From Diplodia intermedia (taxonomy: Eukaryota; Ascomycota; Dothideomycetes; Botryosphaeriales; Botryosphaeriaceae), in assembly GCA_021495925.1 (NCBI GenBank), contig JAKEKT010000118.1:1-64000 (forward strand): a stretch of DNA of 64,000 nt. The letters are read 5' to 3'. A program made the position numbers and the translations under genes. Numbering within the stretch: the stretch's first letter is position 1; each line of letters opens with the position of its first letter. The notes beneath the pieces are model-generated. The model saw only the letters and a list, made by a program, of their open reading frames with translations. It did not search any database and was not told the origin of the DNA. Positions 20,651 to 31,269 of the stretch are shown in pieces.

Positions 20651-21464
20651 TAGAATCCCATTGTTCTGATTTGATTGCGAAATCATTTGATCTCCAATGC
20701 TGTGAATGCCTTGTGTTGTGATCGCTAGGTGTGGATTGTGGGGATGGTGGTGGAAGCATCAGGATTAGGCCCCAGGGGTAAAATCAGCAGATCAACGGTG
20801 ACGGTAGCCTCTCAAAGTTCGCTGTGGCATAAATGAGCGGAACCCATTGATGCGCTTATGTAAAGTGTCGTGTAAAGTGCCCGATAATGGGAAAGTTACT
20901 AATGCCGAGCCTCGTAGCAACGGCCATTGGAATGTTTACACGAACAAAAGGCACGTCTGGGGCTTGGCACCTCAGTTTTGTAATGCCCAGCATGAGCATT
21001 CGAGCATCTCGGGCGTTTATTTACGTAACGTTGAGCGGGTGGTCTGAAAAGGCAACTTTCGAGACTTGGCTGCGATGTCGGGCGGAGTATAAAGGCGCTG
21101 ACCGTCTTGTGGTGATGGTGAAGCATCAAGTCAAGCGAGCATCCCGCGGTTAATGGCGGCAGTCGACGAGAAACAAGAAAGCCCCAAGGGAATGCCATCG
21201 GCCAGTGTCAGCCCTACGTCGTCGGTGGCTGGAAGCTTAGGCCACATTCTGGGGTCGACGGCGCAGTCCGGCCTATGAAACTTGGTCGACGTAACCAGCA
21301 CATCAGCTCACCCTCCAACGCCCGTCTGCCTTTCCCGCCCAACTTCTCCACGCTCGTTCCTGGCCGGCCACGAAGGAGCCAGCCCGCACGCGACCACCCA
21401 CCCACCACCGATTGGCCAATCCTCGCCCGCCGCCCGCGCATCCTTTTCCCCGCAGCGAAAGCAC
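20651..21464. other. Intergenic, no gene recognised
   Basis: Only short overlapping frames are seen. The last ~200 bases are C-rich and are likely the promoter and leader of the TLDc gene at 21465. Confidence 0.5.
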
Positions 21465-22691
21465 ATGTCGGCCTACGCCCCGATCTCGTCGTCAGACGCG
21501 GGTGGAGCAGCAGCGGAGCAGCGCCCCTCCCACCACCAGCAAGCGGGCCGCTCGCGCTCGTCCAACAACACCAACCGCTACTCGGCGAGCTCCTTCTTCA
21601 GCTACCCCGTGTCGCGCACCGTGTCCGGCCTGCTGCGACGCATCTCGACGGAGCCGTCGTCGTCGAACGACCTGTCAGCGTCCATGGGCGGCCTGAAGCC
21701 CAACACCAGCGGCGTGCCGGGCGTGTACACGCCGCCGCGGCGCCACGCGTCGCCGTTCCAGCCGCCGCCGCTGTCGCCCCTGAACCTGGAGGGCTGGAAG
21801 CCCGGCACCGCCGACCGCTCGAAGCTGCTGTCGCGCCAGCTGGCCGAGGAGATCCGGCTGCTGATCCCGCCGCGGCTGCAGCTGGTGGAGGACTGGAAGC
21901 TGGCGTACAGCCTGGAGCAGGACGGCGTCAGCCTGGCGACGCTGTACAAGAATTGCGAGGAGCTGCGAGGGAAGCGCGGGGGTTACGTCTTGGTCGTGCG
22001 AGACGGCGGTGGCGGGGTAAGTCGGGGATCCCCCTCCCTCCCTCTCTCTCTCTCTCTTTCTGTCTCTCCACACCCAACCCCGAGGCAATCAGTCAGCAAT
22101 GCTCGAGTTATGAGACTGACTCCGGGCGCGCGTAGGTGTTCGGCGCATACCTGACCGACGCTCCCCATCCGAACCCGCACTTCTTCGGCACGGGCGAGTG
22201 CTTCCTGTGGCGCGCCCACGTCCTGCCCGGGCTGCCCTCGCTCGCCAACCTCCCGCCGCCGCCCTCGGCCGACACCACAAACGCGCAGCGCATGACGACA
22301 ATAGCGCAGCCGAAGAACCACCTCAGCCCGCCGCACTCGAACGCGCCGAGCGGCGCCAGCACCCCCGAGCGCATCCGGTTCAAGGCGTTCCCGTACAGCG
22401 GCGTCAACGACTACATGTTGTTCTGCGAGCAGGGGTTCCTGAGCGTGGGCGGAGGGTAAGTCGCTCTCCCTCTCTCTCTCTCTCTTCTCGCGAGCGCGCG
22501 GGCCACATGCGGTGGAATTGGGCAAAAGCTAACGCGCGTCGCAATAAAGTGATGGCCACTACGGCCTCTGGCTCGACGATAACCTCGAGAACGGCATTTC
22601 GAGCTCCTGTCCTACCTTTGGCAACGAGCCTCTCAGCGACGAGGGCGAGAAGTTCGACGTCCTGGGCGTCGAGCTGTGGTTCATTGGTTGA
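21465..22691 (+). CDS. OXR1: TLDc-domain protein, OXR1 type (oxidation resistance)
   Basis: Exons 21465-22016, 22136-22455 and 22550-22691 give 337 codons plus stop. The introns (119 and 94 nt) both contain CT-repeat tracts and have CTGAC/CTAAC branch sites. OXR1/TLDc proteins protect against oxidative stress, and the fungal protein is linked to disassembly or regulation of the V-ATPase. After a Ser/Pro-rich N-terminus (1-115), the TLDc domain covers the rest: LAEEIRLLIPPRLQ, WKLAYSLEQDGVSLATLY, GAYLTDAP, FFGTGECFLW, YMLFCEQGFLSVGGG, then DGHYGLWLD and the final FDVLGVELWFIG. The domain is split across all three exons. A long insertion between FLWRAHVL and IRFKAFPYSG is proline/serine-rich, as in other fungal members. 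Confidence 0.93.
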
Positions 22692-23863
22692 AATGGGGGG
22701 CGCGCGACCGAGAATACATCACACACAGCCCCGTCATAATTAGCGGCATGTGGGAGGAATGGTGCTCGTTTCAGTTGCATCACTTTGGGAGAATTTGCAT
22801 AATCGGCGCCAGGATGGATTGGAAAGCAGGGGAAAGCATCTCCCCCTCAATCACGGATCCAAGGCGTTTGTGGACGAAGGGATGCATTCGAAGTTTCTCA
22901 GGCGACGTAGGATACCATTGGCAGCATGATTGCCTTACTGTTTTCGGCTTTCGTTTAGACATCTTGACGATTTAATCGAGCGAATTTATTGTTACTGATC
23001 AATTGGAGAATGGTTGTTCAAACCGTTCAGAAATTTGGTGACTTGATTCACGGGAAGCATCCGAGGCAATGGTTGCACGGACGCATCTGACTCGCTGAAT
23101 GGCTGGCTGACGCACTATAAGCTTTTCCATCAATTGGCAAAGATGGTGAAATCTGAGACCATCACCTCCCCGGGTTGTTCGGACTGAAACACATCAATTG
23201 AGAAGGACAGTCGAAGAAGAATGGATCTCACTGTAATGTCAACAATCAATGCCGTTTCAACAGCCAAGGTAAAGGAGCCCCATTCATCAGAGCTTGATGA
23301 TTGAAGATGCAGTAGCTTGATAAGGCAAATCACGTGCCGAGCACGACTGTTCTGATGTCAGGCACGGCTAAGATGGCGACATCCAACGCGCGCAACCCTC
23401 CACCGCGATCCGGACGCGTCTCCCCCGCTCTCTCTCGCCTGCGAGCTCCGAGTGCCCCTCCCCGCGGCGGGGATGACATATCACGGCTAGTCAGGACAGA
23501 AGCTGCAATGCGCAGATCGCTTCGCTGGACCCCCGCTTCGCGATGCTTGGGTGGAATCGCGACATTGTGCTGGCACACTGGGGCTGTCATACGTCTTTCT
23601 TGCGTCCGGACCCGCAGCCCCGGGTAGTTATATTATGGAGCTGGCCTGTCTGCACTGTGCATTGCAGCTTCCCTGGCCTTTTTTTCCCCCCCTCCCCCTC
23701 ATAGTCGTCATCTCTCGTCAACTTGCTGTGTTTTCCCCAACCCATTGACGATCAATTGGTCGTCAATTGATCAGATCCCCATCACGTCCAAACGCATCGC
23801 GTCTCCTACTATCAATCCACCGTCTCTTCTTGCCTAATACCGCCCCTCTTTCTCCTCCCGATA
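22692..23863. other. Intergenic, no gene recognised
   Basis: No plausible coding exon is seen on either strand. The stretch 23745-23775 contains overlapping short palindromes of the type GATCAATTG / CAATTGATC just before the leader of the next gene. These could be regulatory, but I know no matching factor. Confidence 0.5.
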
Positions 23864-25364
23864 ATGGCCGCAACCACCAACGGCAGCGCCGTGCTCGCCG
23901 CCACCGCCCACGGCACCATCCCGCCCCCGGCCACCGACCCGATCATCTACGAAGAGTACCGCTTCAGGTGGTCGAGCCTGCCGTCGACGGCGGAAGAATG
24001 GGTCGCGCGCGCCGCCGAGGTCAAGGAGGTGCTCGCGCGGGACGCCGTAAAGCGCGACCGCGAGAACAAGACGCCGCGGGCGGAGGTTGCGCTGCTGAAG
24101 CACTCGGGCCTGTTGAAGGTGCTGGGGCCGCTTCAGTACGGGGGTGGCGGGCAGCCGTGGTCGGTTGGGTATAGGGTCATTCGGGAGGTTGCAAAGGGCG
24201 ATGGGTGAGTTTTTTTTTTTTTGAGTTCTGGTTGTGAAGACACACTCGCTGACGATGGGTCCACCAGGTCGATCGGCATGCTCCTGGGCTACCACCTGCT
24301 CTGGAGCACGACGGCCAACGTGGTCGGCACGGCGGAGCAGGCCGAGGCGCTGCAGGAGTACATTGTCGGCAACAACCTCTTCCTGGGCGGGGCCGTCAAC
24401 CCGCGCGACAACGACCTCAAGGTGACGTCCGAGGGCGATAGTATAGTTTTTAACGGCTTCAAAAACTTCAACACGGGCGGCGTCGTGTCGGACCTGACGG
24501 TCCTCGAGGGCGTGCTCGACGGCACCGACGCCCACGTCTTCACCGTCGTGCGCACCCAGCAGCCCGGCATCCAGTTCGCGTACAACTGGGACAACATCGG
24601 CCTGCGCCTGACCGAGTCGGGCAGCGTGCGCATCGACAACGTCGTCGTGCCGTGGTCGGACGCGCTGGGCTGGGACGCCGCGACGAGGAAGCCGGACCCG
24701 TCCGTCCTGGGCATCCCGTACGCCTCATTGCTGCTGCCAACGTACGTCCTTTCCCCCCTCCAAAAACTCACACACTCATCCCTCCCCTCGCAACAACAGC
24801 ATCCAACTCGTCTTCTCCAACTTCTACCTCGGCATCGCCCAAGGCGCCCTCGACTTCGCCGCCGCCTACACGCGCAAATCGACCCGCGCCTGGCCCTTCG
24901 TCACGCACGGCGGCGGCGACCCGCCCAAGGCGACCCCGCTCGACGAGTTCTACGTGCTGGAGCGGTACGGCAACCACCACGCGCACCTGGCCGCCGCCGA
25001 CGCTTTGGCGGACCGCGCCGGCGCCGCCGCCGCCGCGCTGTACGCCGCGTACAACCACCGCCACAGCGACGGACTGCTGCCGCCGCACCGCGACAACCGC
25101 GGCGAGTTGTCGGCGCGGCAGCGCGGCGAGTTTGCGGAGTTGGTGGCGAGTGTTAAGGTCGTGACGACCGATGTGGGGTTGAGGGTTACGAGCGGCGTGT
25201 TTGAGGTTACGGGCAGCAGGGCGACGGGTGCGGCGGTCGGGTTGGATCGCTTTTGGAGGGATGTGAGGACGCATACGTTGCATGATCCTGTCGCGTATAA
25301 GAATCGCGAGTTGGGCCGCTGGGTGTTGCTGGATGAGGTGCCTGAGGTTACGTGGTATACTTGA
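23864..25364 (+). CDS. Acyl-CoA-dehydrogenase-fold flavin monooxygenase, DszC/SfnB type
   Basis: Exons 23864-24204, 24268-24741 and 24800-25364 join to 459 codons plus stop. Introns are 63 nt (GTGAGT, GCTGAC) and 58 nt (GTACGT). The product has the acyl-CoA dehydrogenase fold: N-terminal helical domain, middle beta domain (LGGAVNPRDNDL, FNGFKNFNTGGVVSDLTVL), and C-terminal helical domain. The end, VGLDRFWRDVRTHTLHDPVAYKNRELGRWVL, matches the reduced-flavin-dependent sulfur-acquisition monooxygenases (DszC, SfnB, and fungal relatives), not true dehydrogenases. These oxygenate organosulfur or related compounds using reduced flavin from a partner reductase. No reductase is adjacent. There is no signal peptide or clear peroxisomal SKL. 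Substrate cannot be assigned. Confidence 0.87.
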
Positions 25365-25834
25365 TTTTGATGAGTCGGTTTTTTTGGGTGGGCGGGCGCG
25401 CTGCGTTGGTACGCCCCGCCCCGCCCCGACCCGCCCTTCCTCCTGGGCGTGGGTGGTTGGCAGTTGGAATGAATGGATATGAATTGGATTGAATCGAAAA
25501 AGAAAGGTTGACGGTGACTGCGTTGGGGTCGGCCGGCGTTCGTTCGTAGACCGGTGTTGGGGTCCCCCAACAATCGAAGAACTGGAGACTACTGACTCTA
25601 CTGCCCTGGATGAATGTAAATTTACCCGGTTCCGATCACTGCTGTTGGCCTCGCGATGTTCATCCGATCATGCCGACATATGAGAAGGGTCTTTTGCAGC
25701 AAGTTACAAGGCCGACTACTTTCCACGTCCTCGGCACGGCGCGACTCGACAAAAGGTGTGGAGAGGGAAGAGATAAAAAAAACCAGGAGGAAATTATTTT
25801 ACATGCAACCTACTGAACACAAACCAATGCTACA
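25365..25834. other. Intergenic, no gene recognised
   Basis: This holds the 3' flank of the monooxygenase gene and the upstream region of the kinase pseudogene. No feature stands out. Confidence 0.5.
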
Positions 25835-26937
25835 GATACCTTCAATGAAAAGGACGTCTTTGAATGGACTCGCGACCGTATGCTGGCTGATGAAGCCAGT
25901 TTTAGGGCCACGCACCGAAGAGAATTCGACGCAAACGCCCTGTCCCGCGTCGCGGCTCAAGTAACGAAGCAGTCAGATTGTACGAGCGTCACCAAAGTAT
26001 TCGAGAATGGCTATTATAAGTGCTACGAGCTCTTGATGGGGAACGGAACGCGCTTGGTTGTCAAGTTATCGCTCCCACACGTCAGCTTACCGCATCTGAC
26101 CTGTGCAAGTCAAGTCGCTGCAATGGACTTTGTGAGTGTATAGGCCAAGCATTCCATAATCTCAGACACTGACAGCTGCTGCAAAGGCCCGACCTGTTCT
26201 CAAAGTACCTGCTCCCAAGGTGTTTGACCGGAATTCCCACCTTGACGAGAACCCTGTAGGCGCTGAGTATGTTCTTATGGAAAAGCTCCCCGGTGTCGTG
26301 TCTGGCATGAGCTCCGCGAACAGGATCTGCCTGTGCTTGGTCGAAATATTGCGAACTTGGAGAGGCCGCTTCTGGACATGGCGTTCAAGAATAGCAGTAG
26401 CTCGTTCTTAGAGAAAAAGAAAAAAACAATACGTAGGTAGTTGAAGCTATCGTCTAGATATGTATGTAGAATTTTTAACTCGACATTCTCGTCCGGACGA
26501 TAGCTTAAACTACCTACGTATTGTTTTTGTAGTTGAAGCCATCGTCCGGACGAGAATGTCGAATTACCTATAACATGAGCAAAAAACAGATCCACGCTAG
26601 CCATCGGCTGCGCGAAGGAGCTGTATCTGCAACTGCTCGAGCACGTGGTCCCGATCCAATCACCCCTCTCGGACTTCCGCTTCTGATATAGGCTCACTTA
26701 ATGGTGCCGTTGCGAGCGGAGTGGAAAAAAGGCTTTCCGCATGTGCAGAAGATGCAGCCTGATTTCCCAATCGAGCTTACACGTACCTACGTCAGACGCA
26801 TCTACAAAGATTATCAAAGATGGAACCATGGATGTAATCTTGTAGGCCGCCTTGACGTACGTATGAGAGAGCTGGTGCCTTATGATGGCTTTGTCAGCAA
26901 TGAAGACTTGAGCGCTAATGTGGTAATTTTCCTGTAA
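25835..26937 (+). pseudogene. APH-like (aminoglycoside phosphotransferase fold) kinase pseudogene
   Basis: The 5' part reads as the N-lobe of the fungal APH-like kinase family (FEWTRDR, FRATHRREFD, VTKVFENGYYKCYELLM, TRLVVKL), with a 55-nt intron at 26132-26186 (GTGAGT, ACTGAC), and continues to AEYVLMEKLPGVV. At about 26305 the frame is broken by a small deletion; the homology goes on in another frame (REQDLPVLG, NLERPLLDMAF) to about 26400. A hairpin element (26422-26571) then replaces the part expected to hold the catalytic loop. Family sequence resumes after it (AKELYLQLLEH in one frame, then VPLRAEWKKGF and YKDYQRWNHG in another) with an in-frame TAG at 26687-26689, ending at 26937. No intact product is possible. 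Such kinases are numerous and mostly uncharacterised in filamentous ascomycetes. Confidence 0.8.
26422..26571. mobile_element. MITE-like hairpin element inside the kinase pseudogene
   Basis: Arms at 26422-26454 and 26496-26528 are 33-bp inverted repeats with a single mismatch, containing ACAATACGTAGGTAGTT. A second inverted repeat overlaps it: the loop-side sequence 26476-26504 (CGACATTCTCGTCCGGACGA) returns inverted at about 26536-26565. The nested hairpins suggest a small non-autonomous element with a partial internal duplication. I could not define a target-site duplication. Confidence 0.65.
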
Positions 26938-28006
26938 TTCGCTGCAATTCAAGGCCCAACCACATTCCAGAAACGCAAAACACTCCTCGTCGAGGGCCCG
27001 AACGACCAGCATTTATTTATCGTCCACCAAGAAAATCCTGCATCCCGGTCGAAAAGCAATTCCATGAACGCCTCAGCAGCGGACCTCCAACCTGATCAAG
27101 CGCGCCGCGCATCACCCTCTCTCAACATTTCGAGCTCCGTGCTACCATGCTCTCCTCCTCCAACACCAGACCCAACCGAACACGACAAGCCCAGGACCAA
27201 CCCCCCAGGATCTCCGGCGCTCCCAATACATACAGTCTCACACAGAGCCGGCTTCAGGACAGCCTCCGCGCCAGCCACTCAGGCCCCCATCCTTTTCCCA
27301 GGAGCGACCCGCCAAAATGCGACCCGGCGGCAAAACTGTGTCCCATACTCACGGCAATGTCCATGTCCATGCCCATACCCATTGCGTGTTCCACACTCAC
27401 TCCGTCTTGCGATGGATGGTTGTGTGCGAGGGAGGTGCATGACTGACGAAGAGAGGAACGGCGGACCGGGCGGACAAGACGTAATAGGGACCAACTCTGG
27501 AGCGGCGGTGAGCTTGGACGGTCGGCGAAAATGCGAGCGAGATGACAGAGGAGGAGGAGGATGTGGCCCCCATGCGAGTTTTGCGCAGAAGGAAAACAGC
27601 GAGACTCGATGAAAAGTCCGCTCGAAGGAGTTCGCTCATGTCCACATCCCGCTTGTGTCCGTGGGGAGTTGAGGACATCAGTTGTGTGGGGAATTCTTGC
27701 ACGGTTGTTTCTCCAAGAGCGTATGGAACGCGGGACGGGCGTGGTCTTCTACGTCACTCTGTGGTTGCGCTTTTCGGTGTTGGCGGTGGCTCCTTCCGTT
27801 GAGACGCTCCTTCCCGGTCTGCATATGTGCCAGCCAGCTAAAGCTTCTCGAGCCGCGGCCGCAGCACTCTCCATCATCATCGTCTACTGTCGTCCAGTAT
27901 CGCTACACCGGTATCGAATCTTTACTCACTTCGCATATCCAACTTCACGCTCTCTTTCAGCTCGCAGACCACACCCAAGTCGCCCAAGGCTCTCTCAAAA
28001 GCAACA
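26938..28006. other. Intergenic, no gene recognised
   Basis: Frames of up to 182 codons are present, but without family resemblance; 27340-27385 holds a short CCATGT/CCCATA-type tandem repeat. The last ~100 bases are a CT-rich leader for the gene at 28007. Confidence 0.45.
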
Positions 28007-29170
28007 ATGGCGCACACCGGACAGCAACAAAACCCATTCTTCTTAGGAGATGACGTCACAATCAATTTGAATGGTACCTTTGGGGAAAGGATAGAGACCA
28101 TCACTCAATTTCATTGGGGCATATGTGGACGACCATACGGATTACCCCACGCCAGATTCGTTCAGCGTCCTTCCACGGCCAAAAGTCTCAATATCACCAG
28201 AATTCCCCATGACCCAAGTCTTGAAAGAACTGATCATTACGTCACTGATGTAGCATTTGGCATCGTCAAATGTCCAGGTCTGACGGAATTGACGTCGCTG
28301 CGTCTCGATACGGACGTAGAATCCTTGCCCAATGATCTCCTTGGATTCCCGAGGCTTGATGGTTTGCAACGTGGGTTCTTACCAAAGCTTACCCACTTCG
28401 AGATAAAAGACATTTGTTTGCCTTGGGAAAACCTCGTCGAGCTCATCCTGCGGCCCGGAATGGAATCCATCGTTGCGATGACGTATACATCGGGAATACT
28501 TAATCACAGGTACCGGTCACGCACAGACCCGTTACCGTCGTTGGATCTGTCACAGTGCTCTCTTACTTACGATCAAATGAAGTGGCTTCTGGCGATTGCA
28601 AATGGGGTGAAGAAGCTCAAAATCAGCATCCCCAGAGCTTTGAGCACCTATGAAATCGGAGGCTCCGTGAGGAGCAGACAGTACCACATTACAGCGATCC
28701 TGGACCCAATCAGGGCAGGAATATCCTTGGAAAAGGCGCATGAGACCCTTGAAGAGCTTTGCATGGTCTTCTCTGGCTTCGAAATTTGGGGCGTAGGAAG
28801 ACATGATGGGCCGAGTGTGCGGCACTTTAGCGGGTTACATTTTCACAACAGCACCCGCATCAACTTGCAGCCCTTTTCCAAGCTCCGAAAAGTGGAGATA
28901 CCAGCAGAGTGTTTTTTCCGGCCGTATTCCGAGAAAACCGTCCTCAAAGACTGTCTGCCACGTTCCCTCGAGGAGCTGGAAGTGAGATCTCCGCGAATCC
29001 AATATGATTCTTTCAAACTAACTATGCTCAGATTGTATTCCGTACGAACGTTGACAAGGCAGTCAGTCATCGATGTCGGAACTCCAATGGCACTGAAACA
29101 TGGAGTGCGCGCGATTTTGACTGGATTTCGCATATCGTTCGCCACAAAAAGACGTATACTCCGCAACTGA
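28007..29170 (+). CDS. Hypothetical LRR-like (F-box-associated type) protein, possibly frameshifted
   Basis: Open frame of 387 codons. I do not recognise a named family, but irregular leucine-rich segments (LTELTSLRLDTDVESLP, FPKLTHFEI-like, NLVELIL, LEELCMVF, LRKVEIPAE, SLEELEVRSPRIQ) resemble the LRR-like regions of many lineage-specific fungal F-box-type proteins; no F-box is seen. After about 29030 the frame loses this character, while another frame continues with a coding look (FDWISHIVRHKK, QLRALTIKEWS, ERLVDVVLPKFL) to a stop at 29323-29325. Either a short intron was missed near 29035-29070 or one base was lost or gained, making this a decaying or recently broken gene. I give the uninterrupted frame. 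Confidence 0.5.
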   Translation: MAHTGQQQNPFFLGDDVTINLNGTFGERIETITQFHWGICGRPYGLPHARFVQRPSTAKSLNITRIPHDPSLERTDHYVTDVAFGIVKCPGLTELTSLRLDTDVESLPNDLLGFPRLDGLQRGFLPKLTHFEIKDICLPWENLVELILRPGMESIVAMTYTSGILNHRYRSRTDPLPSLDLSQCSLTYDQMKWLLAIANGVKKLKISIPRALSTYEIGGSVRSRQYHITAILDPIRAGISLEKAHETLEELCMVFSGFEIWGVGRHDGPSVRHFSGLHFHNSTRINLQPFSKLRKVEIPAECFFRPYSEKTVLKDCLPRSLEELEVRSPRIQYDSFKLTMLRLYSVRTLTRQSVIDVGTPMALKHGVRAILTGFRISFATKRRILRN

Positions 29171-29678
29171 GAGCGTTGACGATTAAAGAATGGTCGTGTG
29201 GCCCGGGGGAACGGCTCGTTGATGTGGTCCTACCGAAATTTCTCAATATAGAGTCCGAGGTGTCGAAGGTTCAGGTCACATTACGGGTGGCCGAAAGTAC
29301 AGCAGGAGACTTCGGAGGATCATGATGATCCCGGTCATGCTGTCTTTGACTCAGGCGATGTTGAAGGCCAGAGGTGGATTGACGGGCGAATTCTTAGTAT
29401 TCATCAGGAACATAGAAATCGGCAATTCAAATCAAGAACAACTCGTTGGATTACCCAGCTGCTTGGCTCCTTCAGTGCGTCGAGGCAAGGTGACCAGCTT
29501 TCAAACAATTGTGGTCTCCATACAAATACAGTGTCTGCTGCATTGATACCTCACACGTGTGGATGAAAGAATTGGATCTTCCCGTACGCTCAAGTAGTGG
29601 TGCTTCGACACTCACTCACCAAACAAGCGATTCAAAGATTTCCTCACAGCCCGAACACGACGCACTCACCAGCTCACC
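29171..29678. other. 3' extension of the LRR-like gene, then intergenic
   Basis: 29171-29325 is probably coding in another frame for the gene above. From 29326 to the transporter end at 29679 I see no further gene. Confidence 0.45.
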
Positions 29679-31269
29679 CTACGTCGACCCCGAATTGTCC
29701 GCACACGAAAACGCCGAGCCTGTCAAAGAATAATCAGCAACGTTCTCCAACCCCAGGACATGTCTGCAACTCACCAATGGTCCCATCAGCATACGCGTCA
29801 ATGATCTGCTGCACAACCGCATACGTGCCGCCGACCAAAAAGAACAGCCCCAGCGCCACCACCCCCCAATGGAACCAATACCACGCCGCCGCGCGCCACC
29901 CCCTCCCCGTCCGCCACTCGCCATGATCAAACAGCCACAACCAGCCGGGCAAGCTAATCGCCAGGGGCGCAAAACACACGGTCCCGGTCAACGCCAAAAT
30001 ATAATTAAAAATCGGAATGCTCTGCGCCAGCACAAAACTCACCGCGCCCAGCCCCCCGACACATCCCAACCACGTCGCCCAGTGCACGAGCGTGTCCCGC
30101 TGCAGATGCGGCGAGCCGCGCAGCGCGCGCACGAAGACGTACTTCGCGGCGACGTGCAGGTACAAACACGCCGACACGACGAGCCCGACGAGGCCGACGC
30201 CGTACGCGGCCTTCTTGACCGTCGGCCCGGCGGACCCCAGCGACGGCGACGCCACCCACGCGCCGCACCAGCGGTACACGACGAGGGAAAACGCCAGGTA
30301 CATGGCCGTCACCAGCCCCATGCACACCAGCAGCGCGCGGCGGTAGTCGCGGCGCGGCGCGCGCATCTCGCTGACGACGGGCAGGAACGCGGACGTGCCG
30401 GCGGAGGAGACGAAGATGGTGGCGGAGGCGGCCATGCCGGCGGCGAAGGAGGGGTGCGCGACGGCGTGGTAGCCGAGGTCGTAGGGACCCGTTTGCGGGG
30501 CGGCGGCGGGCCGCGAGAGGGTCGTCACGGCGACGACGACGGTGAGGACGGCGGCGAGGATCGAGATGAAGCCGGCCCAGGTGAGCCAGGCGATCTGCTC
30601 GAACTTGCGCACCGACGCGAGCAGGATGATGGCGGCGGTGGCGATGAGCGCCCAGTAGTTTGTGCAGGCGGCGTGGGTGGAGAGGGCGTTGAGGGCCGTC
30701 GAGACGCCGATGATGCCGGAGCCGGCGCAGAGGACGTAGCTGGTTGAAGGGGTTAGTGGGGGTGGTGGTGGTTGGAGAGGGGGGAGGGAGAGTGTTGGCT
30801 CACGCGACGATGAAGAGGGCGCCGACGATTTCCTTGCACACGACGCCGCCGACGTGGTCGGCCATGTCGGCGATGGAGTGGCAGTGGCCGTGGTTGTTGC
30901 GGAAGTTGCCTTGGATGACGGCCGTGTACGTGTTCAGCGCGCCCCAGCCGAGGACTGACAGGGCGCCGCCGACGGCCCCGAGCGTGTACATGGCCGTCGG
31001 GATGGACAGGACGCCCGTGGCGAAGATGATCTTGAGGAAGATTACTGTTGCTTTGACCTGTTGGCGTTCGGTTCAGTCGCCGTTTTGGGGGGATTGGGCG
31101 GGAGCATGCTGCTCACCCAGCTGACTGTTCTGAAGTCGACGCCTTCGCCTTTCTTGAACACTTCGAAGTCATTCCCGACCTCCTTGTCGTACGCGATTGC
31201 TTCTGCATCTCCGACGCCACGGTCAGGTGGCGTTTGCGCAATGTCGAGACTGGACTTTTTCTCCGACAT
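29679..31269 (-). CDS. Amino acid transporter, AAAP (amino acid/auxin permease) family
   Basis: Exons 31269-31117, 31057-30804, 30739-29775 and 29719-29679 give 470 codons plus stop. Introns are 59, 64 and 55 nt with GTGAGC, GTGAGC and GTGAGT donors. The last exon is tiny (41 nt) but restores a family-like ending (AFSCADNS). A ~50-residue cytosolic N-terminus precedes the transmembrane core, which starts VKATVIFLKIIFATGVLSIP, the signature first helix of Pfam Aa_trans. About eleven hydrophobic segments follow, including LGAVGGALSVLGWGALNTYT, YVLCAGSGIIGVSTALNA, SAGTSAFLPVVSEMR and a late IFNYILALTGTVCFAPLAI. It should be a proton-coupled neutral amino acid permease of plasma or vacuolar membrane; substrate is not predictable. 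It is the last intact gene before the transposon block. Confidence 0.92.
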
